Shown piece by piece: positions 20,373-30,675 of a stretch of DNA of 64,000 nt. Location of the stretch: contig NZ_CABVHK010000006.1 of the NCBI RefSeq assembly GCF_902497785.1, forward strand, positions 62,001 through 126,000. The letters run 5' to 3'. How positions within the stretch are numbered: the stretch's first letter is position 1; each line of letters opens with the position of its first letter. Under the pieces are notes generated by a model that was not told where the DNA came from, searched no databases, and was given only the letters and a program-made list of their open reading frames with translations. Made by a program: the position numbers and the translations under genes. The stretch comes from Pseudomonas fluorescens. GTDB lineage: Bacteria > Pseudomonadota > Gammaproteobacteria > Pseudomonadales > Pseudomonadaceae.

Positions 20373-20651
20373 GTGGCCAACACACCTTCCGCCAAAAAAC
20401 GTGCAAAACAGGCTGAGAAGCGTCGCAGCCACAACGCCAGCCTGCGTTCCATGGTTCGTACCTACATCAAGAATGTAGTTAAGGCCATCGACGCAAAAGA
20501 CGCTGAAAAAGCTCAAGCTGCTTACGTTCTGGCCGTGCCAGTTATCGACCGTATGGCCGATAAAGGCATCATCCACAAGAACAAGGCTGCTCGTCATAAG
20601 AGCCGCCTGAACGGTCACGTCAAGGCTCTGAACCTTGCTGTTGCCGCATAA
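20373..20651 (+). CDS. rpsT: 30S ribosomal protein S20
   Basis: Binds 16S rRNA in the 30S subunit. It has 92 residues, rich in lysine and arginine: [20 protein letters not shown] and the C-terminal [19 protein letters not shown] of S20. Translation begins at a GTG preceded by the ribosome site GAGGAG; in other bacteria a weak start codon at rpsT takes part in autoregulation by S20. It is a single-gene unit with its own promoter and terminator. Confidence 0.96.
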   Translation: MANTPSAKKRAKQAEKRRSHNASLRSMVRTYIKNVVKAIDAKDAEKAQAAYVLAVPVIDRMADKGIIHKNKAARHKSRLNGHVKALNLAVAA

Positions 20652-20665
20652 GCGATAAGCTTGTT

Positions 20666-20695
20666 GAAAAACCGACCCCAGGGTCGGTTTTTTAT
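20666..20695 (+). terminator. Rho-independent terminator of rpsT
   Basis: Stem AAAAACCGACC/GGTCGGTTTTT around a short CCA-type loop, with the T run, 15 bases after the rpsT stop. Confidence 0.92.
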
Positions 20696-20728
20696 TGCCT
20701 GTGATTTAACAAACACCACGCAAAAAAA

Positions 20729-20818
20729 TGTGGGAGCGAGCTTGCTCGCGATAGCGGACGTTCAGCCAACAGAGATGTTGAATGCTAGTCACTTATCGCG
20801 AGCAGGCTCGCTCCCACA
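20729..20818. repeat. REPIN, GTGGGAGCGAGC family
   Basis: Inverted pair of palindromic units with a spacer containing TTCAGCCAACAGAGATGTTGAATG, which resembles the spacers of the copies at 25816 and 26809. It lies between the convergent ends of rpsT and creA. Confidence 0.92.
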
Positions 20819-20836
20819 TTTTGGATCTTCGCTGGA

Positions 20837-21301
20837 TTATTGAGCGTGGGCCCACGGCAGGATCGGGATTGCCGTGACGGCATTCTGCGGACTGCCCTCG
20901 ATCAAGCGGTCGCTGTACACCAGATACACCAGCGTATTGCGCTTCTTGTCGAGGAAGCGAACCACCTGCATGGTCTTGAACACCAGCGACGTGCGCTCCT
21001 TGAACACCTCATCGCCATCTTTCAGCTCACCCTTGAAACTGATCGGTCCGACCTGCCGACACGCGATAGAAGCTTCAGCGCGATCCTCGGCCAGCCCCAG
21101 ACCGCCCTTCACCCCGCCCGTCTTGGCCCGGGACAGGTAGCAGGTCACGCCCTCGACCTTCGGATCATCAAACGCCTCGACCACGATGCGGTCATTCGGG
21201 CCGACGAATTTGAACACCGTCGACACTTGGCCAATTTCCTCGGCCGAGGCCATCAGCGGCATCGCCAACAGCAGGCCCAACAATCCTTTTGCAACACGCA
21301 T
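20837..21301 (-). CDS. creA: CreA family periplasmic protein
   Basis: A 154-residue protein with a signal peptide ([20 protein letters not shown]) and the CreA domain: [60 protein letters not shown], and the C-terminal [20 protein letters not shown]. Two cysteines may form a disulphide. The biochemical role of CreA is not known; in enterobacteria it lies next to creBCD, but here it follows proB (12 bases apart), as in pseudomonads. Assignment is by motif recognition. Confidence 0.9.
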   Translation of the reverse strand: MRVAKGLLGLLLAMPLMASAEEIGQVSTVFKFVGPNDRIVVEAFDDPKVEGVTCYLSRAKTGGVKGGLGLAEDRAEASIACRQVGPISFKGELKDGDEVFKERTSLVFKTMQVVRFLDKKRNTLVYLVYSDRLIEGSPQNAVTAIPILPWAHAQ

Positions 21302-21313
21302 TCAGGTATTCCT

Positions 21314-22432
21314 TCAGACCAGAATCAGGTTATCGCGGTGAACCAGCTCCGGCTCCGCCATGTAACCCAGCAAACCGACAATCGCCTCAGACGACTGACC
21401 GATGATTTTTTGTGCTTCCAGCGCGCTGTAGTTGGCGAGGCCGCGGGCGATCTCACGACCGTCCGGCGCCACGCACACAACCATTTCACCGCGACGGAAG
21501 CTGCCCTGGACCAGTTTGACGCCAACGGGCAGCAAGCTTTTATTGCCCTGGGACAGCGCCGTCACCGCGCCCGCGTCCAGCACCAGCGTACCGCGGGTTT
21601 GCAGGTGCCCGGCCAGCCATTGCTTGCGCGCCGCCAGCATGCCGCGCTCCGGCGACAGCAGAGTGCCAATGCGCTCGCCAGCCTTGAGGCGATCCAGCAC
21701 ACGCTCAAGACGCCCGCCGACGATGATGGTGTGCGCACCGGAACGCGCCGCCAGACGCGCAGCGCGCAACTTGGTCTGCATGCCGCCACGACCCAGCGCA
21801 CCGCCCGTGCCGCCGGCCACCGCGTCCAGCGCCGGATCATCCGCCCGCGCTTCATAAATCAGCTTGGCATCAGGGTTATTGCGCGGATCGGCGTCGAACA
21901 TGCCGTCGCGGTCGGTAAGAATCACCAGCAAGTCAGCTTCGACCAGGTTAGCCACCAATGCCGCCAGCGTGTCGTTGTCGCCGAAACGGATTTCGTCGGT
22001 GACCACGGTGTCGTTTTCATTGATCACCGGGATGACTTTCAACTCGACCAACGCACGCAGGGTGCTGCGGGCGTTCAGGTAGCGCTTGCGGTCGGACAAG
22101 TCGTCGTGGGTCAGGAGGATCTGCGCGGTGTGCCGGCCATGCTCGGCAAAGCTCGACTCCCAGGCCTGCACCAGACCCATCTGACCTATGGCAGCAGCGG
22201 CCTGCAGCTCGTGCATCGCACTGGGTCGTACGCTCCAGCCCAAACGGCTCATGCCCGCCGCTACAGCCCCGGAGGACACCAGCACCAGCTCGACGCCCGC
22301 TTCATGCAAGGCCACCATCTGCTCAACCCAGACACCCATTGCCGCGCGATCCAGGCCCTTGCCGTCCGCCGTCAGCAAAGCGCTGCCGATTTTCACGACC
22401 CAACGCTGCGCACCTGTCACCTTGCTCCGCAT
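21314..22432 (-). CDS. proB: Glutamate 5-kinase
   Basis: First step of proline synthesis, ATP-dependent phosphorylation of glutamate. The 372-residue product has an amino-acid kinase domain ([50 protein letters not shown]) and a C-terminal PUA domain. The ATG at 22432 ([11 protein letters not shown]) matches the family start better than the ATG nine bases upstream. It follows obgE after a terminator, the same order as in P. aeruginosa. Confidence 0.95.
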   Translation of the reverse strand: MRSKVTGAQRWVVKIGSALLTADGKGLDRAAMGVWVEQMVALHEAGVELVLVSSGAVAAGMSRLGWSVRPSAMHELQAAAAIGQMGLVQAWESSFAEHGRHTAQILLTHDDLSDRKRYLNARSTLRALVELKVIPVINENDTVVTDEIRFGDNDTLAALVANLVEADLLVILTDRDGMFDADPRNNPDAKLIYEARADDPALDAVAGGTGGALGRGGMQTKLRAARLAARSGAHTIIVGGRLERVLDRLKAGERIGTLLSPERGMLAARKQWLAGHLQTRGTLVLDAGAVTALSQGNKSLLPVGVKLVQGSFRRGEMVVCVAPDGREIARGLANYSALEAQKIIGQSSEAIVGLLGYMAEPELVHRDNLILV

Positions 22433-22510
22433 GATCTTCAACCTTAGCTTGAGGACAGCACGACCCGGCGCTGTCCGTAACGTTATTCGTGACTACCGAT
22501 TTCCAGATAC

Positions 22511-22537
22511 TAAAACGCCGCTCGATTGAGCGGCGTT
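22511..22537 (-). terminator. Rho-independent terminator of obgE
   Basis: On the minus strand, stem AACGCCGCTC/GAGCGGCGTT with a four-base loop is followed by TTTTAG, starting 19 bases after the obgE stop. Confidence 0.85.
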
Positions 22538-22555
22538 CAAGTTTATCGCAACGAA

Positions 22556-23860
<1,305 letters not shown>

Positions 23861-23928
23861 TCAACGACCGCAAATCCAGCGCTGGAGCTCATTACAAACA
23901 GCTTTGCAAGAGACTCACCCCACAAACG

Positions 23929-23958
23929 AAAAAGCCCCGTCGCGAGACAGGGCTTTTC
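23929..23958 (-). terminator. Rho-independent terminator of rplU-rpmA
   Basis: On the minus strand, AAAAGCCCTGTC/GACGGGGCTTTTT hairpin (one mismatch) with a T run, just after rpmA. This implies obgE has its own promoter in the roughly 150 bases that follow. Confidence 0.85.
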
Positions 23959-23972
23959 CAGCATCTACGTAA

Positions 23973-24248
23973 TTATGCCGCGACGACTTCAGTCTTCGGG
24001 ACAATGCTTACGTAACGGCGATTGAAAGCGCCTTTTACTTCGAACTTGATCACGCCGTCGATTTTAGCGAACAGAGTGTGATCTTTACCCATGCCAACAC
24101 CGTAACCGGCGTGGAATTGGGTGCCGCGCTGACGCACGATGATGTTGCCCGGAATGATAACCTGGCCGCCATACATCTTCACGCCAAGGCGTTTGGCTTC
24201 TGAGTCGCGACCGTTACGGGTACTACCACCAGCTTTTTTGTGTGCCAT
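23973..24248 (-). CDS. rpmA: 50S ribosomal protein L27
   Basis: Lies near the peptidyl-transferase centre. 91 residues: [50 protein letters not shown], all classical L27 motifs. It is 34 bases downstream of rplU in a two-gene operon, with a GGAG-type ribosome site. Confidence 0.97.
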   Translation of the reverse strand: MAHKKAGGSTRNGRDSEAKRLGVKMYGGQVIIPGNIIVRQRGTQFHAGYGVGMGKDHTLFAKIDGVIKFEVKGAFNRRYVSIVPKTEVVAA

Positions 24249-24282
24249 GAGTCAATTCTCCTAGTGAGGAATTAGGCTGAAA

Positions 24283-24597
24283 TTAAGCCTGAATACCGGT
24301 GATTTTGATCTCGGTGTACCACTGGCGGTGGCCCATACGCTTCATGTGGTGCTTACGACGACGGAACTTGATGATGCGGATTTTATCGTGACGACCTTGG
24401 GAAATCACTTCAGCCACAACGGTAGCGCCTGCAACAACTGGAGCGCCGATGTTCACGTCGTCGCCATTGGCGACCAACAGAACGCGATCAAAAGTAACGG
24501 ATTCGCCGGTAGCGATTTCCAGTTTTTCGATCTTCAGGTATTCACCTGGGGCGACCTTGTATTGCTTGCCACCAGTAACAATTACTGCGTACGACAT
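24283..24597 (-). CDS. rplU: 50S ribosomal protein L21
   Basis: Ribosomal protein of the large subunit. 104 residues: [26 protein letters not shown] at the start and [22 protein letters not shown] near the end. The ATG at 24597 is the conserved start; the upstream extension to 24657 is the leader. It forms an operon with rpmA and diverges from ispB. Confidence 0.97.
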   Translation of the reverse strand: MSYAVIVTGGKQYKVAPGEYLKIEKLEIATGESVTFDRVLLVANGDDVNIGAPVVAGATVVAEVISQGRHDKIRIIKFRRRKHHMKRMGHRQWYTEIKITGIQA

Positions 24598-24729
24598 GGT
24601 ATTTCTCCGATAATCCTGCTCACCCAGCTCTTTATAAGAAGAGGTATTGGCTGGCATGGCTGCATAAGGCTGGAAGGCCTGTTTGCAATTGCGTAAGGCA
24701 GGTGCTGCCCAGGAAGTTCAGGGTGCGCG

Positions 24730-24758
24730 ATTGTACGCAAGCTGCCGGGGCGATGCAA
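24730..24758 (-). promoter_or_regulatory. Sigma-70-type promoter of rplU-rpmA
   Basis: On the minus strand, TTGCAT (24753-24758), a 17-base spacer and a near-perfect -10 TACAAT (24730-24735). The start codon of rplU is 132 bases downstream, leaving a leader of roughly 125 bases that could carry a regulatory structure. Confidence 0.7.
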
Positions 24759-24776
24759 GAGGCCGTCCATCGCGCC

Positions 24777-24805
24777 TTGACACCCGCCGACGTGGGTCCT
24801 AGCAT
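24777..24805 (+). promoter_or_regulatory. Sigma-70-type promoter of ispB
   Basis: A consensus -35 TTGACA, a 17-base spacer and -10 TAGCAT, 32 bases upstream of the ispB ATG. It diverges from the rplU promoter, with the two -35 elements only about 18 bases apart. Confidence 0.7.
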
Positions 24806-24837
24806 GCCGCGCAACCCTTCTGGAGCAACTGTCGCTG

Positions 24838-25806
24838 ATGCAACCCCAAGCTTTCTACCGCGCGGTGGCGGACGATTTTAACGCCGTCGACGGCATCATC
24901 AAGAAGCAGCTGACTTCCCGAGTGCCGCTGGTATCGAAAATCGGCGACTACATTACCTCGGCTGGCGGTAAACGCCTGCGTCCTTTATTAGTGCTGCTGT
25001 GTGGGAAGGCCCTGGGCCGCGAAGGCGACGACCTGCGCCTGTTGGCTGCGACCATCGAGTTCCTGCACACCGCCACCCTGCTGCACGACGACGTGGTCGA
25101 TATGTCCGGCATGCGCCGTGGCCGCTCGACCGCCAACGCCATGTGGGGCAACGCGCCAAGCGTGCTGGTGGGCGATTTCCTGTATTCGCGCTCCTTCGAA
25201 ATGATGGTCGAACTGGGCTCCATGCCGGTGATGAAGATCCTTTCGCAAGCCACACGCATCATCGCCGAAGGCGAAGTGTTGCAGCTGTCCAAGGTTCGCG
25301 ACGCCAGCACCACCGAAGAAACCTATATGGAAGTCATCCGCGGCAAAACCGCGATGCTCTTCGAAGCCTCGACCCACAGCGCCGCAGCGCTGTGCGAAGC
25401 GACGCCCGAACAGGCTGAAGCCCTGCGCACGTTTGGCGACCACCTGGGTGTAGCCTTCCAGTTGGTAGACGACCTGCTCGACTACAAAGGCGACGCCGAG
25501 ACCCTGGGCAAGAACGTCGGTGACGACCTGGCCGAAGGCAAGCCGACCCTGCCGCTGATCTACACCATGCGCGAAGGTACGCCGGAACAGGCTGCCCTGG
25601 TGCGCAAGGCGATCCAGAAAGGCGGTATCGAAGACCTGGAGAGCATCCGCGAAGCAGTTGAAGCGTCCGGTTCTCTGGAATACACCGCGCAACTGGCCCG
25701 CGATTATGTGGCTCGCGCGATCAAATGCCTCGACGCGCTGCCCGCCAGCGAATATCGCGATGCGTTGGTCGAGTTGAGCGAGTTCGCGGTCGCCCGCACT
25801 CACTAA
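24838..25806 (+). CDS. ispB: Polyprenyl diphosphate synthase IspB
   Basis: Makes the long isoprenoid side chain of ubiquinone. The 322-residue product has the two aspartate-rich motifs of trans-prenyltransferases, DDVVD (in LLHDDVVDMSGMRRG) and DDLLD (in FQLVDDLLDYKGD), plus GGKRLRP. Annotation is usually octaprenyl diphosphate synthase, but pseudomonads make mainly ubiquinone-9, so the product may be nonaprenyl (knowledge of the genus, not seen here). GGAG precedes the ATG. Confidence 0.94.
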   Translation: MQPQAFYRAVADDFNAVDGIIKKQLTSRVPLVSKIGDYITSAGGKRLRPLLVLLCGKALGREGDDLRLLAATIEFLHTATLLHDDVVDMSGMRRGRSTANAMWGNAPSVLVGDFLYSRSFEMMVELGSMPVMKILSQATRIIAEGEVLQLSKVRDASTTEETYMEVIRGKTAMLFEASTHSAAALCEATPEQAEALRTFGDHLGVAFQLVDDLLDYKGDAETLGKNVGDDLAEGKPTLPLIYTMREGTPEQAALVRKAIQKGGIEDLESIREAVEASGSLEYTAQLARDYVARAIKCLDALPASEYRDALVELSEFAVARTH

Positions 25807-25815
25807 ATCGATTAC

Positions 25816-25907
25816 CTGTGGGAGCGAGCTTGCTCGCGATAGCGGACTTTCAGTCAACAAAGATGTTGAATGTAAGTGCCTCATCGCGAGCGAGCTCGCT
25901 CCCACAG
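25816..25907. repeat. REPIN, GTGGGAGCGAGC family
   Basis: Inverted pair of palindromic units directly after ispB, with the spacer TTTCAGTCAACAAAGATGTT and GAATG, close to the copy at 20729. Confidence 0.92.
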
Positions 25908-25988
25908 GTTTCCCACCGCCACGCCCTCTCCCGGCTAAAACCCTATACAATGTGCGACTTTTATCGATCCTGAATCCAAGGAGCTTTA

Positions 25989-26330
25989 GTGAGCACGTTG
26001 CCACCCTGCCCGAAATGCAATTCCGAATACACCTACGAAGACGGCGCGCAGCTGATCTGCCCAGAGTGCGCCCACGAATGGTCCGCCAGCGGCGACGCTG
26101 AAGCTGCGTCCGATGAGGCCGTGAAAAAGGATTCGGTCGGCAACGTCCTGCAGGACGGCGACACCATCACCGTGATCAAGGACCTTAAAGTCAAAGGCAC
26201 GTCGCTGGTGGTCAAGGTCGGCACCAAGGTCAAAAACATCCGTCTGTGCGATGGCGATCACGACATCGACTGCAAGATCGACGGCATTGGCCCGATGAAG
26301 CTTAAATCCGAGTTCGTCAGAAAAGTCTGA
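25989..26330 (+). CDS. yjdM: Zinc-ribbon protein YjdM/PhnA family
   Basis: A 113-residue protein with an N-terminal zinc ribbon (CPKCNSEY and CPECAHEW) and the C-terminal PhnA-type domain ([55 protein letters not shown]). It begins at GTG after the ribosome site AAGGAG. Despite the old name PhnA, this family is not the phosphonoacetate hydrolase, and its cellular role is unclear. Monocistronic by position. Confidence 0.9.
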   Translation: MSTLPPCPKCNSEYTYEDGAQLICPECAHEWSASGDAEAASDEAVKKDSVGNVLQDGDTITVIKDLKVKGTSLVVKVGTKVKNIRLCDGDHDIDCKIDGIGPMKLKSEFVRKV

Positions 26331-26491
26331 ACCTGTTGTATTCCATCCCGCGCCCGGCGTGGGATGGTGCGTTCCCCTCCCGCGCCGCGCCCAGCATTCC
26401 CTCGCAGTAGCCAAGTGCCAGCCGCTTTGACCTTACGCACGATTGACCTGCAAAAAATCACAAACCGCCAATAGATCCTTGCTATTTGGTG

Positions 26492-26510
26492 AATAAGAAT
26501 TATTCTCATT
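26492..26510 (+). promoter_or_regulatory. Fur box upstream of the 85-residue protein
   Basis: AATAAGAATTATTCTCATT is a 9-1-9 inverted repeat with a single mismatched pair, very close to the Pseudomonas Fur operator pattern AATGAGAATAATTCTCATT. Its end is 26 bases before the start codon of the gene at 26537, so bound Fur-Fe would cover the promoter and repress in iron-rich conditions. Confidence 0.8.
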
Positions 26511-26536
26511 GAAAACCATCAATGGAGATGAGACCC

Positions 26537-26794
26537 ATGACTTATTTGATCGATGCCTGGCTGGACCGCCCACACCCGTACCTCAGGATCCTGCATCGGG
26601 AAACCGGGGAAGTCTGCGCAGTGCTTGAAGAAGAAGCCTTGAACGAGCTGCAGGATCAGGGGGATCTGGACGTCAACAGCTTGAGTTCGAGCGAGCCGAT
26701 GGTGCTCAAGGAGCTGGTGCGCAATTTGTTTCTGTTCTGTTATGCCCGGGCGTTGCGCCCCTCGCATGAATTGCAGCACAAGCTGGAACTATGA
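26537..26794 (+). CDS. Conserved hypothetical protein, predicted Fur-regulated
   Basis: An 85-residue soluble protein, MTYLIDAWLDRPHPYLRILHRETGEVCAVLEEEALNELQ in its first half, with one cysteine in the first half and one near the C-terminus (FLFCYARALRPS), and no membrane segment or known catalytic motif. The ATG at 26537 follows GGAGATGAG; an in-frame start at 26522 is less well placed. It occupies the place of the PA4570 gene of P. aeruginosa (between ispB and fklB), which I recall as induced by iron starvation. A Fur box immediately upstream supports iron control. Function unknown. Confidence 0.82.
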   Translation: MTYLIDAWLDRPHPYLRILHRETGEVCAVLEEEALNELQDQGDLDVNSLSSSEPMVLKELVRNLFLFCYARALRPSHELQHKLEL

Positions 26795-26808
26795 AACACC
26801 GACAACAC

Positions 26809-26896
26809 TGTGGGAGCGAGCCTGCTCGCGAAGGGTGTAACAGCCAACGATGATGTTGAATGTAACGCCCCCTTCGCGAGCAGGCTCGCTCCCACA
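26809..26896. repeat. REPIN, GTGGGAGCGAGC family
   Basis: Inverted palindromic pair between the iron-regulated small gene and fklB; spacer with CCAACGATGATGTTGAATG. Confidence 0.92.
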
Positions 26897-26924
26897 TTAG
26901 CCCAAGGTGAATTCGGGTCAGGTA

Positions 26925-27542
26925 TTACAGAACGTCGAGCAGTTCGACGTCGAAGACCAGTACGCTGTGCGGCGGAATGCTGCCAACGCCTTGAGCGCCG
27001 TAAGCCAGTTCGTTCGGCACGTACAGACGCCATTTGCTACCGGCGTTCATCAATTGCAGGGCTTCGGTCCAGCCAGCGATCACGCCGCCTACCGGGAATT
27101 CTGCCGGCTGACCACGATCGTAGGAGCTGTCGAACACAGTGCCGTCGATCAGGGTGCCGTGGTAGTGAGTACGCACGGTGTCTTCGCGGGATGGCTTGGC
27201 GCCTTCACCGGCGGTCAGCACTTCGAATTGCAGGCCGGAAGCCAAGGTGGTGATGCCATCGCGCTTGGCGTTATCGGCCAGGAACGCCAGGCCTTCGCCA
27301 GCCGCGGCTTCAGCTTTGGCCGCCGCTTCGGCTTGCATGATGTCGCGGATGACCTTGAAGCTGGCGGACATTTCTTCCTGGCCCACGCGGCTTGGTTTAC
27401 CGGCGAAAGCGTCGGTCAGGCCAGCCAGGATCGCGTCCAGGCTAACGCCCGGTGGCGGGTTGTCGCGCAGTTGGTCGCCCAGCTGACGGCCAATGCCGTA
27501 GCTGACGCGGGTTTCGTCGGTGGACAGATTTACTTCGGACAT
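26925..27542 (-). CDS. fklB: FKBP-type peptidyl-prolyl isomerase FklB
   Basis: A 205-residue, two-domain FKBP: N-terminal dimerisation domain (residues about 1-95, SEVNLSTDETRVSYGIGRQLGDQL) and C-terminal FKBP domain with VRTHYHGTLIDGTVFDSSYDRGQ, VIAGWTEAL, and IPPHSVLVFDVELLDV. There is no signal peptide, so it is probably cytoplasmic like E. coli FklB. The start at 27542 is the conserved MSEVNLST; the frame to 27611 has no support. The order ispB - small gene - fklB matches P. aeruginosa apart from a missing cytochrome gene. Confidence 0.92.
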   Translation of the reverse strand: MSEVNLSTDETRVSYGIGRQLGDQLRDNPPPGVSLDAILAGLTDAFAGKPSRVGQEEMSASFKVIRDIMQAEAAAKAEAAAGEGLAFLADNAKRDGITTLASGLQFEVLTAGEGAKPSREDTVRTHYHGTLIDGTVFDSSYDRGQPAEFPVGGVIAGWTEALQLMNAGSKWRLYVPNELAYGAQGVGSIPPHSVLVFDVELLDVL

Positions 27543-27662
27543 GACAATGCTCCGCTGTGCGGACGGCCCGGGATACTGCCGTGCGTGCACAGCGCGCCCC
27601 GAAGCGCCCAAACCAAAAGGGCCAGCAGACTAGCACAGATGTCGTTGTACTGATGAGGGGCG

Positions 27663-27974
27663 TCAGCGCTGCCACGAAGTACGGAAGGCGATCGGCACCT
27701 TCAGGCTTTCTTCCGCACTGGCGCCAAGCCCGCACATTTCGTCATGAACCGAGGTATGCACAAGGTTGAACGGCAAGCTGGGGCAAGCGTGGAGAATTTC
27801 CCGCGCATGCTCGACCGAGCGCAGATGAAACATCTGGCCACGGGCGTCGCTCAGTGGATACGCCGCGCCGTGCATGCGCGCCTCCAGCAGGTAGATCCCG
27901 CCTTCCATGGAGATCAGGTTCAACTCATCGACCTTCCCGGCGATGGCATAGGCATTCAACTCTTGCAGGTTCAT
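27663..27974 (-). CDS. DUF6482-type conserved hypothetical protein
   Basis: A 103-residue protein, MNLQELNAYAIAGKVDELNLISMEGGIYLLEA, with no signal peptide or membrane helix. The central AYPLSDARGQMFHLRSVEHAREIL and the C-terminal HDEMCGLG are what I associate with the Pseudomonas DUF6482 group. No function is known. It is on the same strand as fklB but 120 bases upstream, so it may be independent. Confidence 0.75.
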   Translation of the reverse strand: MNLQELNAYAIAGKVDELNLISMEGGIYLLEARMHGAAYPLSDARGQMFHLRSVEHAREILHACPSLPFNLVHTSVHDEMCGLGASAEESLKVPIAFRTSWQR

Positions 27975-28078
27975 GAACGCACCTCACGCAGTGGCGAGCC
28001 AGCATTCTTACAGACATAGGCTTCACTGCATCAAAGTACAAGCCATGAACCGCACCGCCCGTCTGTTTCACTCTTCCC

Positions 28079-28166
28079 CTGTGGGAGCGAGCCTGCTCGC
28101 GAAGGCATCAACCCGCTCTGACATTAGACCGCGGTGGAGCTTTCGCGAGCAGGCTCGCTCCCACAG
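28079..28166. repeat. REP doublet, GTGGGAGCGAGC family
   Basis: Inverted palindromic pair just after the UPF0114 gene. Its spacer (CATCAACCCGCTCTGACATTAG) differs from the common GTTGAATG type. Confidence 0.92.
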
Positions 28167-28181
28167 GAAGAACAGTGGTAA

Positions 28182-28670
28182 TCAATGCTTGGTGAGCTTG
28201 TCCAGATAACCCATGGCAAACGCCGATACCACAAACGTCATGTGGATGATCACGTACCACTTCAAGTGCTCGGGATCGAGGTTCTGGGCGTCCATGAACA
28301 CCCGCAACAGGTGGATCGACGAAATCGCCACGATGGACGCCGCGACTTTCATCTTCAATGACGACGAATCCATGGTGCCCAGCCAGTTGAGCTTTTCCTT
28401 GCTGTCGTCAATGTCCAGTTGCGAAACAAAGTTCTCGTAGCCGGAAATCATCACCATCACCAGCAAGCCGCCCACCAGCGCCATATCGATGAGCGACAGC
28501 AACACGAGAATCAGGTCCGATTCGGCCATCGAAAACACGTTGGGAATGACGTGGAACACTTCCTGGAAGAATTTCAGCGCCAGGGCCAACAGTCCGAGGG
28601 ACAGGCCGAAGTAGATCGGCGCCAGCAACCAGCGAGAGGCGTACATTGCATTTTCGATAAAGCGTTCCAT
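28182..28670 (-). CDS. UPF0114/TIGR00645 membrane protein (YqhA-like)
   Basis: A 162-residue inner-membrane protein: [34 protein letters not shown], then three further hydrophobic stretches around residues 50-75, 105-120 and 135-155. The pattern [10 protein letters not shown] and [22 protein letters not shown] are family hallmarks. Function is unknown. Divergent from the large lipoprotein gene, with 170 bases between them. Confidence 0.9.
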   Translation of the reverse strand: MERFIENAMYASRWLLAPIYFGLSLGLLALALKFFQEVFHVIPNVFSMAESDLILVLLSLIDMALVGGLLVMVMISGYENFVSQLDIDDSKEKLNWLGTMDSSSLKMKVAASIVAISSIHLLRVFMDAQNLDPEHLKWYVIIHMTFVVSAFAMGYLDKLTKH

Positions 28671-28840
28671 TGAATCTCACACGTGGTCTGGAAATGGCCG
28701 CGAGTATAACAGCCACCCGCGTCTACCCAGAAGCCGCCAGAAACAGTCGGAAAATCCGCAACCTGCGCGGGGGTCCCGGGGTTTTTCTGCTAGTGTCCAA
28801 ACCATTGACAGCTCAGCGACAGTGGACAGGAAGACGGGAA

Positions 28841-30670
28841 ATGGATGTGCGATTGCCTTTTACGAGCGCCGGAATTTACCTGGCACTGCTGCTGAGCGGC
28901 TGCTCACCCGATGATGACCAGCGCCAGGCCAGCCTCGATGAAAGGACTGCGCAGTTCGAACAGTCGCTGGCGACGATTCAGGACCCGAAACTCAAGGATG
29001 CCGTGGCGCAACTCGGCGGCTCGCTGCTGTTGCTCGAGCGCGCGCAACTCAAACTCGACAGCAAACCGGTGGATACCGAATACAGCGAAGACGTGCTCGC
29101 CGTGCTCAAGCACTACCCCACGCCACAGGCCCTGGTCGACACGTATATCAACGGCCTGTTCGTGCTGCACAAGGATTCCGGTTCGGATTACCTGACCGAT
29201 CTGCAACCGGTCTTTCCGTTCAGCTTCAACATTCCCGATACCTTTCTCTTTCCCCATGGCCTGGAATGGCAATCGGTAACCCTGAGCGATAAGCGCGTGA
29301 TCCCGTTCCAGCCGGAATGGTCTGAAACCGATCCCGGCATTCAGCTGAGCCCGTCGAGTTCCAACCTGACCAACCCGGACGATCTCACGGTGACTTACCC
29401 GTTCATCGACGGGCTGGACGTGGATAACAAGCACCAGCCGCAGCCGGTGAGCCTGCAAGGCAAAGTGCACGTCATCGCGCCGCGCCGGCTCTACAGCTTC
29501 GACCTGACGAAAAAGGACGTTGGCCAGACCCGCACCAACGACAACCTCAGCGTCACCCTGCTGACACTGACGAACAACTACGCGGAAATCGAATTCAGCA
29601 ACAGCGCACCGCTGGCGCCAGAGGTCGGCGAAACGTCGCTCAACCCGCTGATCGTGCAGGCGCGGGATAACACCGGGCAATTTCTTTCGCGCTCGGGCTC
29701 GATCAACGAGACTGCCGCGCAAATTGCGGTTTATCAAAAACAACTGGCGACCCTGCAACAGCAAAAAACCTGGAGCGACGCCTTGGAGAAACAGCTCGAA
29801 GAAAAACAGCGCGCCTTCGAGAAGCAACAAAAAAACCATTACTCCAAGGTGTACTTCAATGGCCCGATAGAGACGCTTGAAGTCAGCCTGCTGGATTTCT
29901 CCGCCGCCACGGTGACGCACAAGGACCTCGACTTGCCGGTCCGTCGCTTCGACCCGCACACCACGGGAAAAACCATCCAGCCGCTGACATTGCCAGTGGT
30001 GGTTTACGACGATCAGGCGCCCGCCTGGCTCAAAGGCGCAACGCTGAGCGAGGAGCAACTGAAGAACAGCGTCAGCATCCATCAGTCGGTGGATGACCCG
30101 AGCGCCGCGCGCATCGAGTTCGATCACATTAAAAGCTTCAATGATGAACTGCTGGGCACCGCCTTCAACCCTGGCGATAGCCCGGTCAGTTTCTTTACCG
30201 AAGACAGCAGCGGTAAACGCGATGAGCCGATCGAGTTGGCGCCAGAGGCCTATCAGATTGATCCACTGCGCGGCACCATCACCTACGACTTGAACCTGTT
30301 CGCGCAAACCCCGGCGTTCGCGGTGGGTTCCATGCCCTTGTTTCTCGCGACAATCGACAAGCAGGCACTCGACATCCAGTCACTGCCCAAGGGCCTGGAA
30401 TTGAAAGGCAATGCGCTGGTGGTGGACTTGAAGCTGTTTCCCGCCCAGGACTGGCGCTTTTTCGCCAAGGATGACAGCGGTCACTACCTCAAAGAGATTC
30501 TTTCGGTCAGTCACGACGCGAGCGCAGAAGGCCCGGCGTTGTTCGGCGTACTTTATTTTTACGGCCAGCCCACACACCTGGAAACCTATCAGCGAACCGA
30601 GCTCACCACCGTGCAGTATGGTTTTGAGGTCAAGCTCGACAAGGCTGACACGTCCAGCCTCGATCAGTAA
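28841..30670 (+). CDS. Large lipoprotein of unknown function
   Basis: A 609-residue protein with a lipoprotein signal: hydrophobic IYLALLLSGC puts the acylated cysteine at 21, and the following Ser argues for outer-membrane sorting. A short heptad-like helical stretch at about residues 289-333 (AAQIAVYQKQLATLQQQK, EKQLEEKQRAFEKQQ) separates two beta-rich regions, the second starting HYSKVYFNGPIETLEVSLLDFSA. No cysteine other than the acylated one and no enzyme motif was seen. The ATG at 28841 follows GGAAGACGGG; the frame from 28670 is upstream noise. I do not recognise the family. Confidence 0.85.
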   Translation: MDVRLPFTSAGIYLALLLSGCSPDDDQRQASLDERTAQFEQSLATIQDPKLKDAVAQLGGSLLLLERAQLKLDSKPVDTEYSEDVLAVLKHYPTPQALVDTYINGLFVLHKDSGSDYLTDLQPVFPFSFNIPDTFLFPHGLEWQSVTLSDKRVIPFQPEWSETDPGIQLSPSSSNLTNPDDLTVTYPFIDGLDVDNKHQPQPVSLQGKVHVIAPRRLYSFDLTKKDVGQTRTNDNLSVTLLTLTNNYAEIEFSNSAPLAPEVGETSLNPLIVQARDNTGQFLSRSGSINETAAQIAVYQKQLATLQQQKTWSDALEKQLEEKQRAFEKQQKNHYSKVYFNGPIETLEVSLLDFSAATVTHKDLDLPVRRFDPHTTGKTIQPLTLPVVVYDDQAPAWLKGATLSEEQLKNSVSIHQSVDDPSAARIEFDHIKSFNDELLGTAFNPGDSPVSFFTEDSSGKRDEPIELAPEAYQIDPLRGTITYDLNLFAQTPAFAVGSMPLFLATIDKQALDIQSLPKGLELKGNALVVDLKLFPAQDWRFFAKDDSGHYLKEILSVSHDASAEGPALFGVLYFYGQPTHLETYQRTELTTVQYGFEVKLDKADTSSLDQ

Positions 30671-30675
30671 TTAAC

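Noticed and set aside
20840..22447. A 535-codon open frame on the plus strand across creA and proB
   Set aside because: It is antisense to two well-conserved genes, and its protein is rich in His, Gln and Arg with no recognisable motif.
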